Assembly: GCA_903822825.1 (NCBI GenBank)
Contig: CAIJQQ010000017.1
Location: forward strand, 1 to 44,864
Reading direction: 5' to 3'
Length of the DNA: 44,864 nucleotides
DNA from: an uncultured Burkholderiales bacterium
GTDB lineage: Bacteria; Pseudomonadota; Gammaproteobacteria; Burkholderiales; Burkholderiaceae_C
The notes below the pieces were generated by a model that worked only from the letters and a program-made list of their open reading frames with translations, was not told the origin of the DNA and did not search any database. How positions within the stretch are numbered: the stretch's first letter is position 1; each line of letters begins with the position of its first letter. Position numbers and translations under genes: made by a program. Shown here piece after piece: positions 8,339-15,631 of this stretch.

Positions 8339-10312
8339 TCAACGTCCCCGCAGAAACAGCGCATCCAGATCACGCATCGACATCTGTCGCCAGGTTGGGC
8401 GGCCGTGGTTGCACTGGTCGGAGCGCTCGGTCTCTTCCATCTGGCGCAGCAGCGCGTTCATCTCGGTCAGCGTGAGTTGGCGGTTGGCGCGCACCGCGCC
8501 GTGGCAGGCCATGGTGCCCAGGATCTCGTTTTGGGCGCGTTGCACCACGGTGCTGGCGTCGTGCTGGGCCAGCTCGGCCAGCACGCTGCGGGCCAGCTCG
8601 ACCGCGTCGCCTTGGGCCAGGGTGGTGGGCACGGCGCGCACGGCCAAGGTCTTGGCCGAGAGGGGCGAGATTTCGAGGCCGAGCTGTGTCAGCACTTCGG
8701 CGCAGGCCTCGGCCGTGGCGACTTCGGTCGGCGTGGCGGCAAAGGTCGCTGGGATCAGCAAGGGTTGGCTCGCGATGCGAGTGCCTGTGCCATCGGCACT
8801 GTTGAGCTGGTTTTTGAGCCGCTCGTAGACGATGCGCTCGTGTGCGGCGTGCATGTCCACCACCACCAGCCCTTGCTTGTTTTCGGCGAGGATGTAGACG
8901 CCGTGCAGTTGAGCCACTGGGCGGCCCAAAGGCCAGTCTGCCGAGTTGTCCATGTGTGAGCCTTGCCCCGGGGCGATGGGCTGCGCATGTGCAGTCTGGG
9001 GGCGATCGCGGCGGGGTGCCGCTCCTGCAGGGGGCGGCCAGTCGGGCATGGGCGCTTCCTGCGCTGACCAAGTGCCGGCTGCAGGTCCGAGGCTGCTGGT
9101 TTGGGGTGCCCACAGCGCTTGGAGGTCGGCCATGGCTTGCTCGCCATCCACCCGGGGGCGTTCAAAACGTGGTGGCTCGAAGCGCGTCTCCAGCCCCATG
9201 CTGCCCTGACGCCAGCTGGCCGATTCGGGCAGGGCACGCGGGGCGGGGTCGGCGTGCAGCGTCAGCTCAGGCGCATCGTTCAATGCCTGAGAGCGCGGCG
9301 CGGCAATGGCCTGCTCGATCGCGTGGCGAATCGCTTGGTGCACCGCACGGCTGTCGCGAAAACGCACTTCGATCTTGGTTGGGTGCACGTTGGCATCCAC
9401 CAGGGCCGGCTCGATCTGCACAAACAGGGCATAGGCCGGTTGCTTTTGACCGTGCAGGACGTCTTCGTAGGCGCTGCGTGCGCCGTGCATCAGCACCTTG
9501 TCGCGCACAAAGCGGCCATTGACATAGGCAAACTGGTGGTCGGGTCTTGAGCGCGCAGCGTCGGGCGTGCCTGCACGGCCCACCACATGCAGCGGTCCCG
9601 CGTGGTAGTCGACGGCCACAGACTGCGCCACAAAATCTCGGCCCAGCACATCGCCCAGGCGCTGTGCAAGGCCCTCGGGGCCGGGGTGAACGCGCCACTG
9701 CTCGACCAGCTTGCCTTCATGCCAGATGGCAAAACTCACATCGGGCCGGGCCAGCGCGTGGCGGCGCACGGCTTCGATGCAGTGGGCCAGTTCGGTGCTG
9801 TCGCTTTTGAGAAATTTTCGGCGTGCAGGGGTCGAGAAAAACAATTCTTTGACTTCGACCGTGGTGCCCACAGCGCGTGGGGCAGGGCGCACCTCGCCGG
9901 TCTGGCCGTCCAGCGCCAATGCATTGGGCTGGCCGTCCATGCGCGAGAGCAGTGTCAGCTCGGACACCGAGTTGATGGCAGCCAAGGCTTCGCCTCGAAA
10001 GCCCATGGTCATGACCGATTCAAGGTCAACCAAGCTGCCAATCTTGCTGGTCGCATGGCGCTTGAGCGCGGTGGCCAGCTCGTCCGGTGCGATGCCGCCA
10101 CCGTCGTCTTCGACCGAAATCAGGCGCGTTCCCCCGCCCAGCAGTCGCAGCGTGATGTTGTGTGCGCCCGCATCGAGCGCGTTGTCGACCAATTCGCGCA
10201 CCACAGACGCGGGTCGCTCCACCACCTCGCCAGCGGCGATCTGGCTGATCAGTTCGTCGGGGAGTTCGCGGATCGGGCGGCGCACGTTCGCTTGGGAGTT
10301 TTCGGCAGTCAC
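8339..10312 (-). CDS. mutL: DNA mismatch repair protein MutL
   Basis: 657 residues. The N-terminal GHKL ATPase domain is clear: LPDELISQIAAGEVVERP, RELVDNALDAGA and VEDDGGGIAPDEL. A long, Pro- and Ala-rich linker spans roughly residues 335-450. The C-terminal dimerisation domain holds DMHAAHERIVYE from Asp486, which fits the nuclease metal-binding pattern DQHA-x2-E-x4-E with Met for Gln, plus ACHGAVRAN and CNHGRPT. So this MutL is probably a nicking endonuclease, as in bacteria without MutH. The start is GTG at 10312, giving MTAENSQANVRRPIRELPDELI. A -10-like TAAAAT lies exactly 6 bases upstream, suggesting a leaderless transcript. Divergent from dedA. Confidence 0.97.
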   Translation of the reverse strand: MTAENSQANVRRPIRELPDELISQIAAGEVVERPASVVRELVDNALDAGAHNITLRLLGGGTRLISVEDDGGGIAPDELATALKRHATSKIGSLVDLESVMTMGFRGEALAAINSVSELTLLSRMDGQPNALALDGQTGEVRPAPRAVGTTVEVKELFFSTPARRKFLKSDSTELAHCIEAVRRHALARPDVSFAIWHEGKLVEQWRVHPGPEGLAQRLGDVLGRDFVAQSVAVDYHAGPLHVVGRAGTPDAARSRPDHQFAYVNGRFVRDKVLMHGARSAYEDVLHGQKQPAYALFVQIEPALVDANVHPTKIEVRFRDSRAVHQAIRHAIEQAIAAPRSQALNDAPELTLHADPAPRALPESASWRQGSMGLETRFEPPRFERPRVDGEQAMADLQALWAPQTSSLGPAAGTWSAQEAPMPDWPPPAGAAPRRDRPQTAHAQPIAPGQGSHMDNSADWPLGRPVAQLHGVYILAENKQGLVVVDMHAAHERIVYERLKNQLNSADGTGTRIASQPLLIPATFAATPTEVATAEACAEVLTQLGLEISPLSAKTLAVRAVPTTLAQGDAVELARSVLAELAQHDASTVVQRAQNEILGTMACHGAVRANRQLTLTEMNALLRQMEETERSDQCNHGRPTWRQMSMRDLDALFLRGR

Positions 10313-10318
10313 CAGAGC

Positions 10319-10324
10319 ATTTTA
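10319..10324 (-). promoter_or_regulatory. Candidate -10 element of mutL (leaderless)
   Basis: On the minus strand TAAAAT is separated from the GTG start at 10312 by only 6 bases, so transcription would begin at or next to the start codon. No convincing -35 hexamer is seen. No Shine-Dalgarno sequence precedes the GTG. Confidence 0.5.
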
Positions 10325-10338
10325 GGGCTTGGGGACGG

Positions 10339-10344
10339 GATAAT
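10339..10344 (+). promoter_or_regulatory. Candidate -10 element of dedA (leaderless)
   Basis: GATAAT on the plus strand is followed by 6 bases and then the ATG at 10351, so the predicted first transcribed base is the A of ATG. It sits 15 bases from the oppositely directed mutL -10 candidate, so the two promoters share one 38-base intergenic region. Confidence 0.5.
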
Positions 10345-10350
10345 CCGCCC

Positions 10351-10992
10351 ATGGATATCCTCTTGCAGCTCATTGATTTCATTCTCCATGTGGACCGCTA
10401 CCTGGAGACTTTTGTGCAAAACCACGGGGCTTGGGTTTATGCCTTGCTGTTCCTGATCGTTTTTGTCGAAACGGGGCTGGTGATCATGCCGTTTTTGCCG
10501 GGGGATTCGCTGCTCTTCATCGTGGGGGCCATGTGCGGCGCCGACCTGATGAGTTGGCCCTTGGTGGTGGCCATCTTGCTGGTAGCAGCCATTGGGGGTG
10601 ATCAGACCAACTACATGATTGGACGTTACTTTGGCCCCCGGGTGTTCCAGTGGGAGAACTCGCGGTTTTTCAACCGACAGGCCTTCGAGCAGGCCCATGC
10701 TTTCTATGAAAAATACGGCGGCGTCACCATCGTGTTGGCGCGTTTCATGCCATTCATCCGCACCTTTGTGCCCTTTGTGGCCGGGGTGGCCAACATGACC
10801 CGCCACAAGTTCACCACTTACAACGTGGTGGGTGCTGTGCTTTGGGTGGTGGGCCTCACACTGGCGGGCTACCTGTTTGGCAACCTGCCTTTTGTGCAGA
10901 CGCACCTGTCCAAGATCATCTGGGCTTTGATTCTGGTCCCTGGATTGTTGACTTTGGTGGGGGCTTGGCGCGCGCGCCGATCTGGGCCCTGA
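10351..10992 (+). CDS. DedA/SNARE-associated family membrane protein
   Basis: A 213-residue inner-membrane protein with hydrophobic segments throughout. Family marks include FVETGLVIMPFLPGDSLLF, DQTNYMIGRYFG and the conserved arginine-containing ARFMPFIRTFVPFVAGVANM. DedA proteins act in membrane lipid homeostasis, and several are undecaprenyl-phosphate or phospholipid flippases/translocases linked to proton motive force and cationic peptide tolerance. Which lipid this one handles cannot be read from the sequence. The start at 10351 is supported by the position of the first amphipathic segment and by the -10 element just before it. No terminator is seen between it and the convergent Bug gene. 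Confidence 0.93.
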   Translation: MDILLQLIDFILHVDRYLETFVQNHGAWVYALLFLIVFVETGLVIMPFLPGDSLLFIVGAMCGADLMSWPLVVAILLVAAIGGDQTNYMIGRYFGPRVFQWENSRFFNRQAFEQAHAFYEKYGGVTIVLARFMPFIRTFVPFVAGVANMTRHKFTTYNVVGAVLWVVGLTLAGYLFGNLPFVQTHLSKIIWALILVPGLLTLVGAWRARRSGP

Positions 10993-11074
10993 AAGGCCCG
11001 AGGCAAAGGCCCGTTGGCTAACCCACCCGGTCAAGCAGAACCGAGGCTGCACATGTTGCGCAGCTGGCTTGGGC

Positions 11075-12055
11075 TCATTCCGCTTTCACGCCAGCGGTCG
11101 AGATGACCTTGGACCATTTGACGATTTCATCGTCCAAGAATTTGGCGGCAAATTCGGGCGAGGTGTCGCCGATGATGATGCCCAGCGCCTCAAATTTGGC
11201 TTTGATGTCGGGCGAATTGAGGGCCTTGGCGGTTTCGGCTGACATGCGGCGCACGATGTCTTTGGGTACACCCGATTGCGTCAGGAACAGCACCCAGGTG
11301 GAGCCATCGATGGCCGGGCCGCCCGACTCGGCGATGGTGGGCAATTCTGCAGCGCCTGGCACACGTTGGGATGCAAACACGGCCATGCCCTTGATTTTGC
11401 CTGCGCGCACGTGGGGCATCATCGCGCTGGCTGTGTCGGTCAGGATCTGAATGTTGCCGCCGATCAAGTCAGCCAGTGCCGGGGCAGTGCCTTTGTAGGG
11501 CACATGCACCATGTCCACGCCGGCCATTTGCTTGAAGAGCTCTTGGGTCAAATGAGCAGCTGCCCCCACGCCCGATGAACCAAAGGCCACTTTGCCCGGG
11601 CGGGCCTTGGCGTACTCGATCAGTTCTTTGACGTTCTTGACGGGCAGGTTGTTGTTCACCGTCATGACCAGCGGTGCAATGCCCACCAGCGAGACTGGCG
11701 CAAAACTCTTGACCGGGTCGTAGGGCAGGCGCCCGGCATACAGGGTGACGTTGGCCGCGTGAGCGCCAATCACCGTCACAAAGGTGTGGCCGTCTGCCGG
11801 GGCCTTGGCCGCCAGGTCGGCCCCCAGGATCGAGTTGGCACCGGGCTTGTTGTCGATCACGATGGTCCAGCCAGTTTGCTCTGTGATTTTTTGCACCACC
11901 ATGCGGGTGGCGTTGTCGGTGATGCCGCCCGGGGTGTAAGGAACGATCCAACGGATCGGTTTGCTGGGCCAGTTGGGCGCCTGGGCCTGGGCGGTGGTCA
12001 GTGTGGCGGCGGTCACAAGCAGTGCCGCAGTTTGGAACAGACGAGTCAAGCGCAT
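11075..12055 (-). CDS. Bug/TctC family periplasmic solute-binding protein
   Basis: A 326-residue tripartite tricarboxylate transporter substrate-binding protein. A signal peptide is clear (MRLTRLFQTAALLVTAATL, cleavage after AQAQ). The mature protein starts APNWPSKPIRWIVPYTPGG, followed by VVIDNKPGANS-type phrases (here IVIDNKPGANSILGADLAAK), both typical of Bug proteins. The ATG at 12055 is chosen over an upstream in-frame start because it directly precedes the signal peptide and has AGGAGA about 5 bases upstream. No TctA or TctB membrane gene is nearby, so this is an orphan binding protein. The ligand is unknown; the family binds carboxylates, amino acids and related compounds. Confidence 0.93.
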   Translation of the reverse strand: MRLTRLFQTAALLVTAATLTTAQAQAPNWPSKPIRWIVPYTPGGITDNATRMVVQKITEQTGWTIVIDNKPGANSILGADLAAKAPADGHTFVTVIGAHAANVTLYAGRLPYDPVKSFAPVSLVGIAPLVMTVNNNLPVKNVKELIEYAKARPGKVAFGSSGVGAAAHLTQELFKQMAGVDMVHVPYKGTAPALADLIGGNIQILTDTASAMMPHVRAGKIKGMAVFASQRVPGAAELPTIAESGGPAIDGSTWVLFLTQSGVPKDIVRRMSAETAKALNSPDIKAKFEALGIIIGDTSPEFAAKFLDDEIVKWSKVISTAGVKAE

Positions 12056-12370
12056 GAAAGTCTCCTGAGGTGTGCATGGTGTTGACTGTTGTCCTTGAGC
12101 CATGTCATCGAACAGCTTAGGGGCACACGCCCTTGTGGGTCAATCGGGTGATGCCACGCAGGTGACTCAGCCCTCGAACGAGGTTTGGGCTCCTGCTGCG
12201 CCCAACAGAGCACTGAATTCTGGAAAGTACTGTGCTACAAGGTCTGTTAAGTTGATTTTTCGATCCCGCCGAATCGCACTCGGCGTATTCGGTTGCAGGC
12301 CAATGGTGCAAAAGGTTCACGACAGGAACATGTTCATGCGTATTTTTCGCCCTCGCTTGAATGGCCGCTC
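12056..12370. other. Divergent intergenic region before the DUF4010 gene
   Basis: About 240-315 bases, depending on the start of the DUF4010 gene, between two divergent genes. I see no convincing coding frame, no full tRNA and no terminator. It contains short inverted stretches and a GATCCCGCCGAATCGCACTC segment near 12261 that superficially recalls a tRNA T-arm, but no cloverleaf can be built. The leader of the Bug gene on the left end carries its Shine-Dalgarno sequence. Confidence 0.5.
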
Positions 12371-13600
12371 ATGTTGAATGGCTTCGCCATTGCTTTTGGG
12401 ATTGGCTTGTTGATTGGTGTGGAGCGTGAGCGGCACAAAGACAATCCCATTGCCCGCAGTGCCGCTGGTGTTCGCACATTCACGGTCGTCTGCTTGATGG
12501 GGGCGGTGGCCTGGTCATTGGGGGGCAGGGCCTTGCTGGCATTGGCCGTGTTGGTGGTCGCAGCGGGCGCATTGGCGGCTTACCAAAAAAACGCAAAGCG
12601 GTCCCCTGGGTTGACGACCGAGTTCTCACTGGTGTTGACTTGCTTGCTTGGAGGATTCGCGATGGAGGACGGCGCGTTGTCCGCAGGACTGGGTGTTGTC
12701 TTGGCGTGTGTGCTTGCCTCTCGCAGCCGGCTGCACCACTTTATCGGCCATGTCCTGACGCCTCAGGATTGGCGCGACATGTTGGCGTTCTTTGCCATCA
12801 CCTTGATTCTTGTGCCATTGGCTCCTGACAAGGCCATGGGTCCCTTTGATGCGATTCATCCCCGCGCTTTGACCCTTTTGGTCGCGACGGTCATGGCCGT
12901 GAGCGCTGCAGGCTACATCGGCATGAGGTGGTTGGGCCCCAAACATGGGCTTCCTTGGGCAGGCTTGGCCTCGGGATTTGTCTCCAGCGCAGCAACCATT
13001 CACGCCATGGGTCGGCGTGCCAGGCAAGACAACACATTGGCTGCACCCGCAGTGGCTGGTGCTGTGTTGTCATCCATTGCCACCATCATTCAAATGTCTG
13101 TGGTGATTGCCTTGGTACAGCCCAGTTTGCTTCAGGCCATGGCCTGGCCTCTTGTGGTCGGTGGCGCGGTGGCGACCTTGTATGGCTTGTTTTTTTATTT
13201 GAAAAGTGCCTCAAGCTCATGGTCAGTTGAACCCCAAAATCCAGGACGGGCCTTTGATTTGACGGGCGCCATCGGATTTGCCACCTTGTTGGCTGTTGTG
13301 ATCGTCGGATCGGCGGCACTGAACGCTTGGTCAGGCGACGCAGGTGTTTTGGTCGGGGCCGCACTCTCTGGATTCGCCGATGCCCATGCGACAGCGGCCT
13401 CTGCGGCCTCCTTGTTGGCAGCCGGGAAAATCAATTCGGACCGAGCCGTGGTTCTGACGCTGCTGGGATTGACGACCAATGCGATCACCAAAGCCGTGCT
13501 GGCTTTCAATGCCGGTGGCCTGTCGTTCGGTTTGAAAATCGTGCCGGGTCTGGTTTTGATGGTGTCTGGTGCGTGGCTGGCTTTTTGGTTCCTTGTCTAG
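12371..13600 (+). CDS. MgtC/SapB-like DUF4010 family membrane protein
   Basis: A membrane protein of 409 residues from the ATG at 12371. The N-terminal part IAFGIGLLIGVERERHKDN followed by GVRTFTVVCLMGAV is the MgtC/SapB-type signature. The C-terminal half (SGFADAHATAASAASLLAAG and LLGLTTNAITKAVLAF) is the DUF4010 domain. About a dozen hydrophobic segments are visible. The start is uncertain: the frame stays open back to a TTG at 12293, adding 26 residues ending in YFSPSLEWPL that resemble a family N-terminus, but neither start has a clear Shine-Dalgarno sequence. Function in this family is not established; a role in transport or membrane adaptation is a guess. Confidence 0.85.
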   Translation: MLNGFAIAFGIGLLIGVERERHKDNPIARSAAGVRTFTVVCLMGAVAWSLGGRALLALAVLVVAAGALAAYQKNAKRSPGLTTEFSLVLTCLLGGFAMEDGALSAGLGVVLACVLASRSRLHHFIGHVLTPQDWRDMLAFFAITLILVPLAPDKAMGPFDAIHPRALTLLVATVMAVSAAGYIGMRWLGPKHGLPWAGLASGFVSSAATIHAMGRRARQDNTLAAPAVAGAVLSSIATIIQMSVVIALVQPSLLQAMAWPLVVGGAVATLYGLFFYLKSASSSWSVEPQNPGRAFDLTGAIGFATLLAVVIVGSAALNAWSGDAGVLVGAALSGFADAHATAASAASLLAAGKINSDRAVVLTLLGLTTNAITKAVLAFNAGGLSFGLKIVPGLVLMVSGAWLAFWFLV

Positions 13601-13686
13601 CGACAGACGTGCACGGGTACGGTGCCCCAGCCTGTTGCGAGGTTCAGGTGATGCACTGTGTTCACACCCTCGGCCACCGACATCTT

Positions 13687-15075
13687 TCAGCTTGCGTCGC
13701 GGGTGCGTGCCAAGGGCGGGTTGCGGGAGAAATACACCACGATGCCGCGCAGCAGCGCTTCGGTCAGGCGTTCCTGGTGGTCCTCGCTGCGCAGTTTTTC
13801 TTCTTCTTCGGGGTTGCTGATGAAGGCGGTTTCCACCAGCACGCTCGGGATGTCGGGCGCTTTGAGCACTGCAAAACCCGCTTGCTCTACGCGGGGTTTG
13901 TGCAGGCGACCGACACCACCGATCTCGCGCAGCAAGGCCCCGCCCAGGTGCAGGCTGTCCTTGATTTGCGCTGCGGTGCTCATCTCCAGCAGGGCGCGCT
14001 GGACTTGGGCGTCTTTCACGCCCAGGTTGATGCCGCCAATCAGGTCGGCCTTGTTTTCCTTTTGCGCCATCCAGCGGGCGGCGCTGCTCGACGCCGCACC
14101 GTCGCTCAGCGCAAACACGCTTGCGCCCCGCGCCTCGGGCGTGAAAAACGCGTCGGCATGGATGCTGACAAACAAGTCGGCCTGCACGCGCTGGGCCTTT
14201 TGAACCCGCACATGCAGGGGCACAAAAAAATCGGCATCTCGGGTGAGGTAAGCGCGCATGGGGTTGGCGCCCACGCTGGTGGCGTTGATGCGCTCACGCA
14301 GGCGCTGTGCGATGCGCAGCACCACATCTTTTTCGCGGGTGCCGCCAGGGCCGATGGCGCCAGGGTCTTCGCCGCCGTGCCCGGCGTCCAGCGCCACCAC
14401 GATCAGCCGCTCGGTTTTACCTGAGGCGCGGGGCTCGTGGTCGGGCCGCTCCATGTTGGCTTCGGGCGGCGGCTCGAAGTCTTTCTTGCGTGTGGACGGC
14501 ATGGGCAAGGGCGGTGCGCTCAATGCAGCGCCTTGGGTCTGGCGGGCAATGAGTTCGCCCAGCGGGTCGGTGACGCTGCCTGGGCGAGAGAGTTCAGGCA
14601 CTTTGGCCGGGGTCGCGCCAGTTTTCTCCTGGATCAATTGCGCCATCGGGTCTGCCGCTTGCGTGGGGTACAGGTCAAACACCAGCCGATGCTGGTAAGG
14701 CGCCACGGGCGACAGCGTGAAGACCTGCGGCGCGATGGGGCGCTTGAGGTCGATCACCAGACGCACCACGTTGGCGCTGAACTGCCCCACCCGGATGCCC
14801 GCGATGTTGGGGTCGCTGGCCTGCACCTTGCCCACCAGTTCGCGCAGCGCCGGGTTGAGCTGCAGGCCTTCGATGTCGACGGCCAGCCGGGGAGGCGAGG
14901 GCACAAAGCTCGATTGCGTTTTGAGCGGCACATCCGACTCGAGCGTGACCCGGCTGTATTCGGCGGCGGGCCAGATGCGCACGGCCATGAGGCTTGCGCC
15001 GCGCACCAGGTCGCTGCTGCTGAGCGTCAGCACGGCCAAGCCCGCGCGCAGGAAATGGCGGCGATCAGCTAGCAC
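13687..15075 (-). CDS. amiC: N-acetylmuramoyl-L-alanine amidase AmiC
   Basis: A 462-residue periplasmic cell-wall hydrolase that cuts the amide bond between MurNAc and the peptide stem during daughter-cell separation. The N-terminus has a twin-arginine-type start (MLADRRHFLRAGLAVLTL). An AMIN domain follows at about residues 30-140, then a Pro-rich linker and the Amidase_3 catalytic domain from about 225 to 455. Zinc ligands and catalytic Glu fit the phrases VALDAGHGGEDPGAIG, VSIHADAF and VLVETAFISNPEEE. The GTG start at 15075 overlaps the end of tsaE by 11 bases, so translation is probably coupled. The tsaE-amiC order is classical in proteobacteria. Confidence 0.95.
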   Translation of the reverse strand: MLADRRHFLRAGLAVLTLSSSDLVRGASLMAVRIWPAAEYSRVTLESDVPLKTQSSFVPSPPRLAVDIEGLQLNPALRELVGKVQASDPNIAGIRVGQFSANVVRLVIDLKRPIAPQVFTLSPVAPYQHRLVFDLYPTQAADPMAQLIQEKTGATPAKVPELSRPGSVTDPLGELIARQTQGAALSAPPLPMPSTRKKDFEPPPEANMERPDHEPRASGKTERLIVVALDAGHGGEDPGAIGPGGTREKDVVLRIAQRLRERINATSVGANPMRAYLTRDADFFVPLHVRVQKAQRVQADLFVSIHADAFFTPEARGASVFALSDGAASSSAARWMAQKENKADLIGGINLGVKDAQVQRALLEMSTAAQIKDSLHLGGALLREIGGVGRLHKPRVEQAGFAVLKAPDIPSVLVETAFISNPEEEEKLRSEDHQERLTEALLRGIVVYFSRNPPLARTRDAS

Positions 15076-15631
15076 GTGGGGCCTTTGCAGGGCATGAACC
15101 CGCTGACCAATCCCGAAGCCACTGTTGGCCTCGCGGGGTTTGCGTTGCGATGTGCACTTGCCGCTGGTTTTCGTCCAGCGCGTTCAATTCGATCACCCAG
15201 TCGGCTGGGGGCAGTTGGCCCGCCACCTTCTCGGGCCACTCCATGAGTTTCAGGCCGGGGCCTGCAAAGATGTCGCGAAAACCCGCGTCAGCCCACTCGA
15301 GGGGGTCGCCGAAGCGGTAGAAGTCGAAGTGCCAGATGGGCCAGGCGGCCTCGCCGCTTCCCGCCTGGTGCGGCTCCACCACGGCATAAGTGGGGCTTTT
15401 GATGCGGCCTTGCACCCCGGCGGAGCGCAGCAGGTGGCGCACCAGCGTGGTCTTGCCCGCGCCCAGATCGCCGCGCAGCTCGATGCTGGCGTCGCGCCCA
15501 CCCGGCCAGTTTTGCAGCCGCTCGGCCAGCTGCGCGGCGAAGGCTTGCGTGGCGGCTTCGTCGGGCCAAAGCTTGCGCCAAGTCAGGTCGGTGGCCTGGC
15601 TTTCTACAATGGGCGGGTGACTGAGCGGCAT
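15065..15631 (-). CDS. tsaE: tRNA threonylcarbamoyladenosine biosynthesis ATPase TsaE
   Basis: 188 residues. P-loop ATPase that supports the TsaBD complex in making t6A37 of ANN-reading tRNAs. The Walker A motif GDLGAGKTT is at residues 54-62, followed by SPTYAVVEPHQ, WHFDFYRFGDPLEWADAG and LKLMEWPEK, all family phrases. Starting at ATG 15631 gives MPLSHPPIVESQATDLTW; an AAGGAT sequence lies about 10 bases upstream. The open frame extends much farther upstream, but that part is antisense to queG and has no family resemblance. The 5' end overlaps the 5' end of queG on the opposite strand by 15 bases. Confidence 0.95.
   Translation of the reverse strand: MPLSHPPIVESQATDLTWRKLWPDEAATQAFAAQLAERLQNWPGGRDASIELRGDLGAGKTTLVRHLLRSAGVQGRIKSPTYAVVEPHQAGSGEAAWPIWHFDFYRFGDPLEWADAGFRDIFAGPGLKLMEWPEKVAGQLPPADWVIELNALDENQRQVHIATQTPRGQQWLRDWSAGSCPAKAPRAS
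15605..15610 (+). promoter_or_regulatory. Candidate -10 element of queG (leaderless)
   Basis: TACAAT on the plus strand ends 6 bases before the GTG at 15617, so the predicted first transcribed base is the start codon itself. The element lies inside the 5' coding part of tsaE on the opposite strand. A matching -35 hexamer is not obvious. Confidence 0.5.

Noticed and set aside
7036..8475. 479-residue plus-strand frame
   Set aside because: Antisense to the MFS transporter gene, of shadow-like composition, and without a recognisable domain.
12240..12292. Possible tRNA or tRNA fragment (T-arm-like GATCCCGCC)
   Set aside because: No acceptor stem, D-arm or anticodon arm can be paired; no CCA end. 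A partial attachment site cannot be supported, since no phage or island genes are next to it.
13327..14424. 365-residue plus-strand frame
   Set aside because: Overlaps the DUF4010 end in another frame and runs antisense to amiC; composition of a shadow frame.
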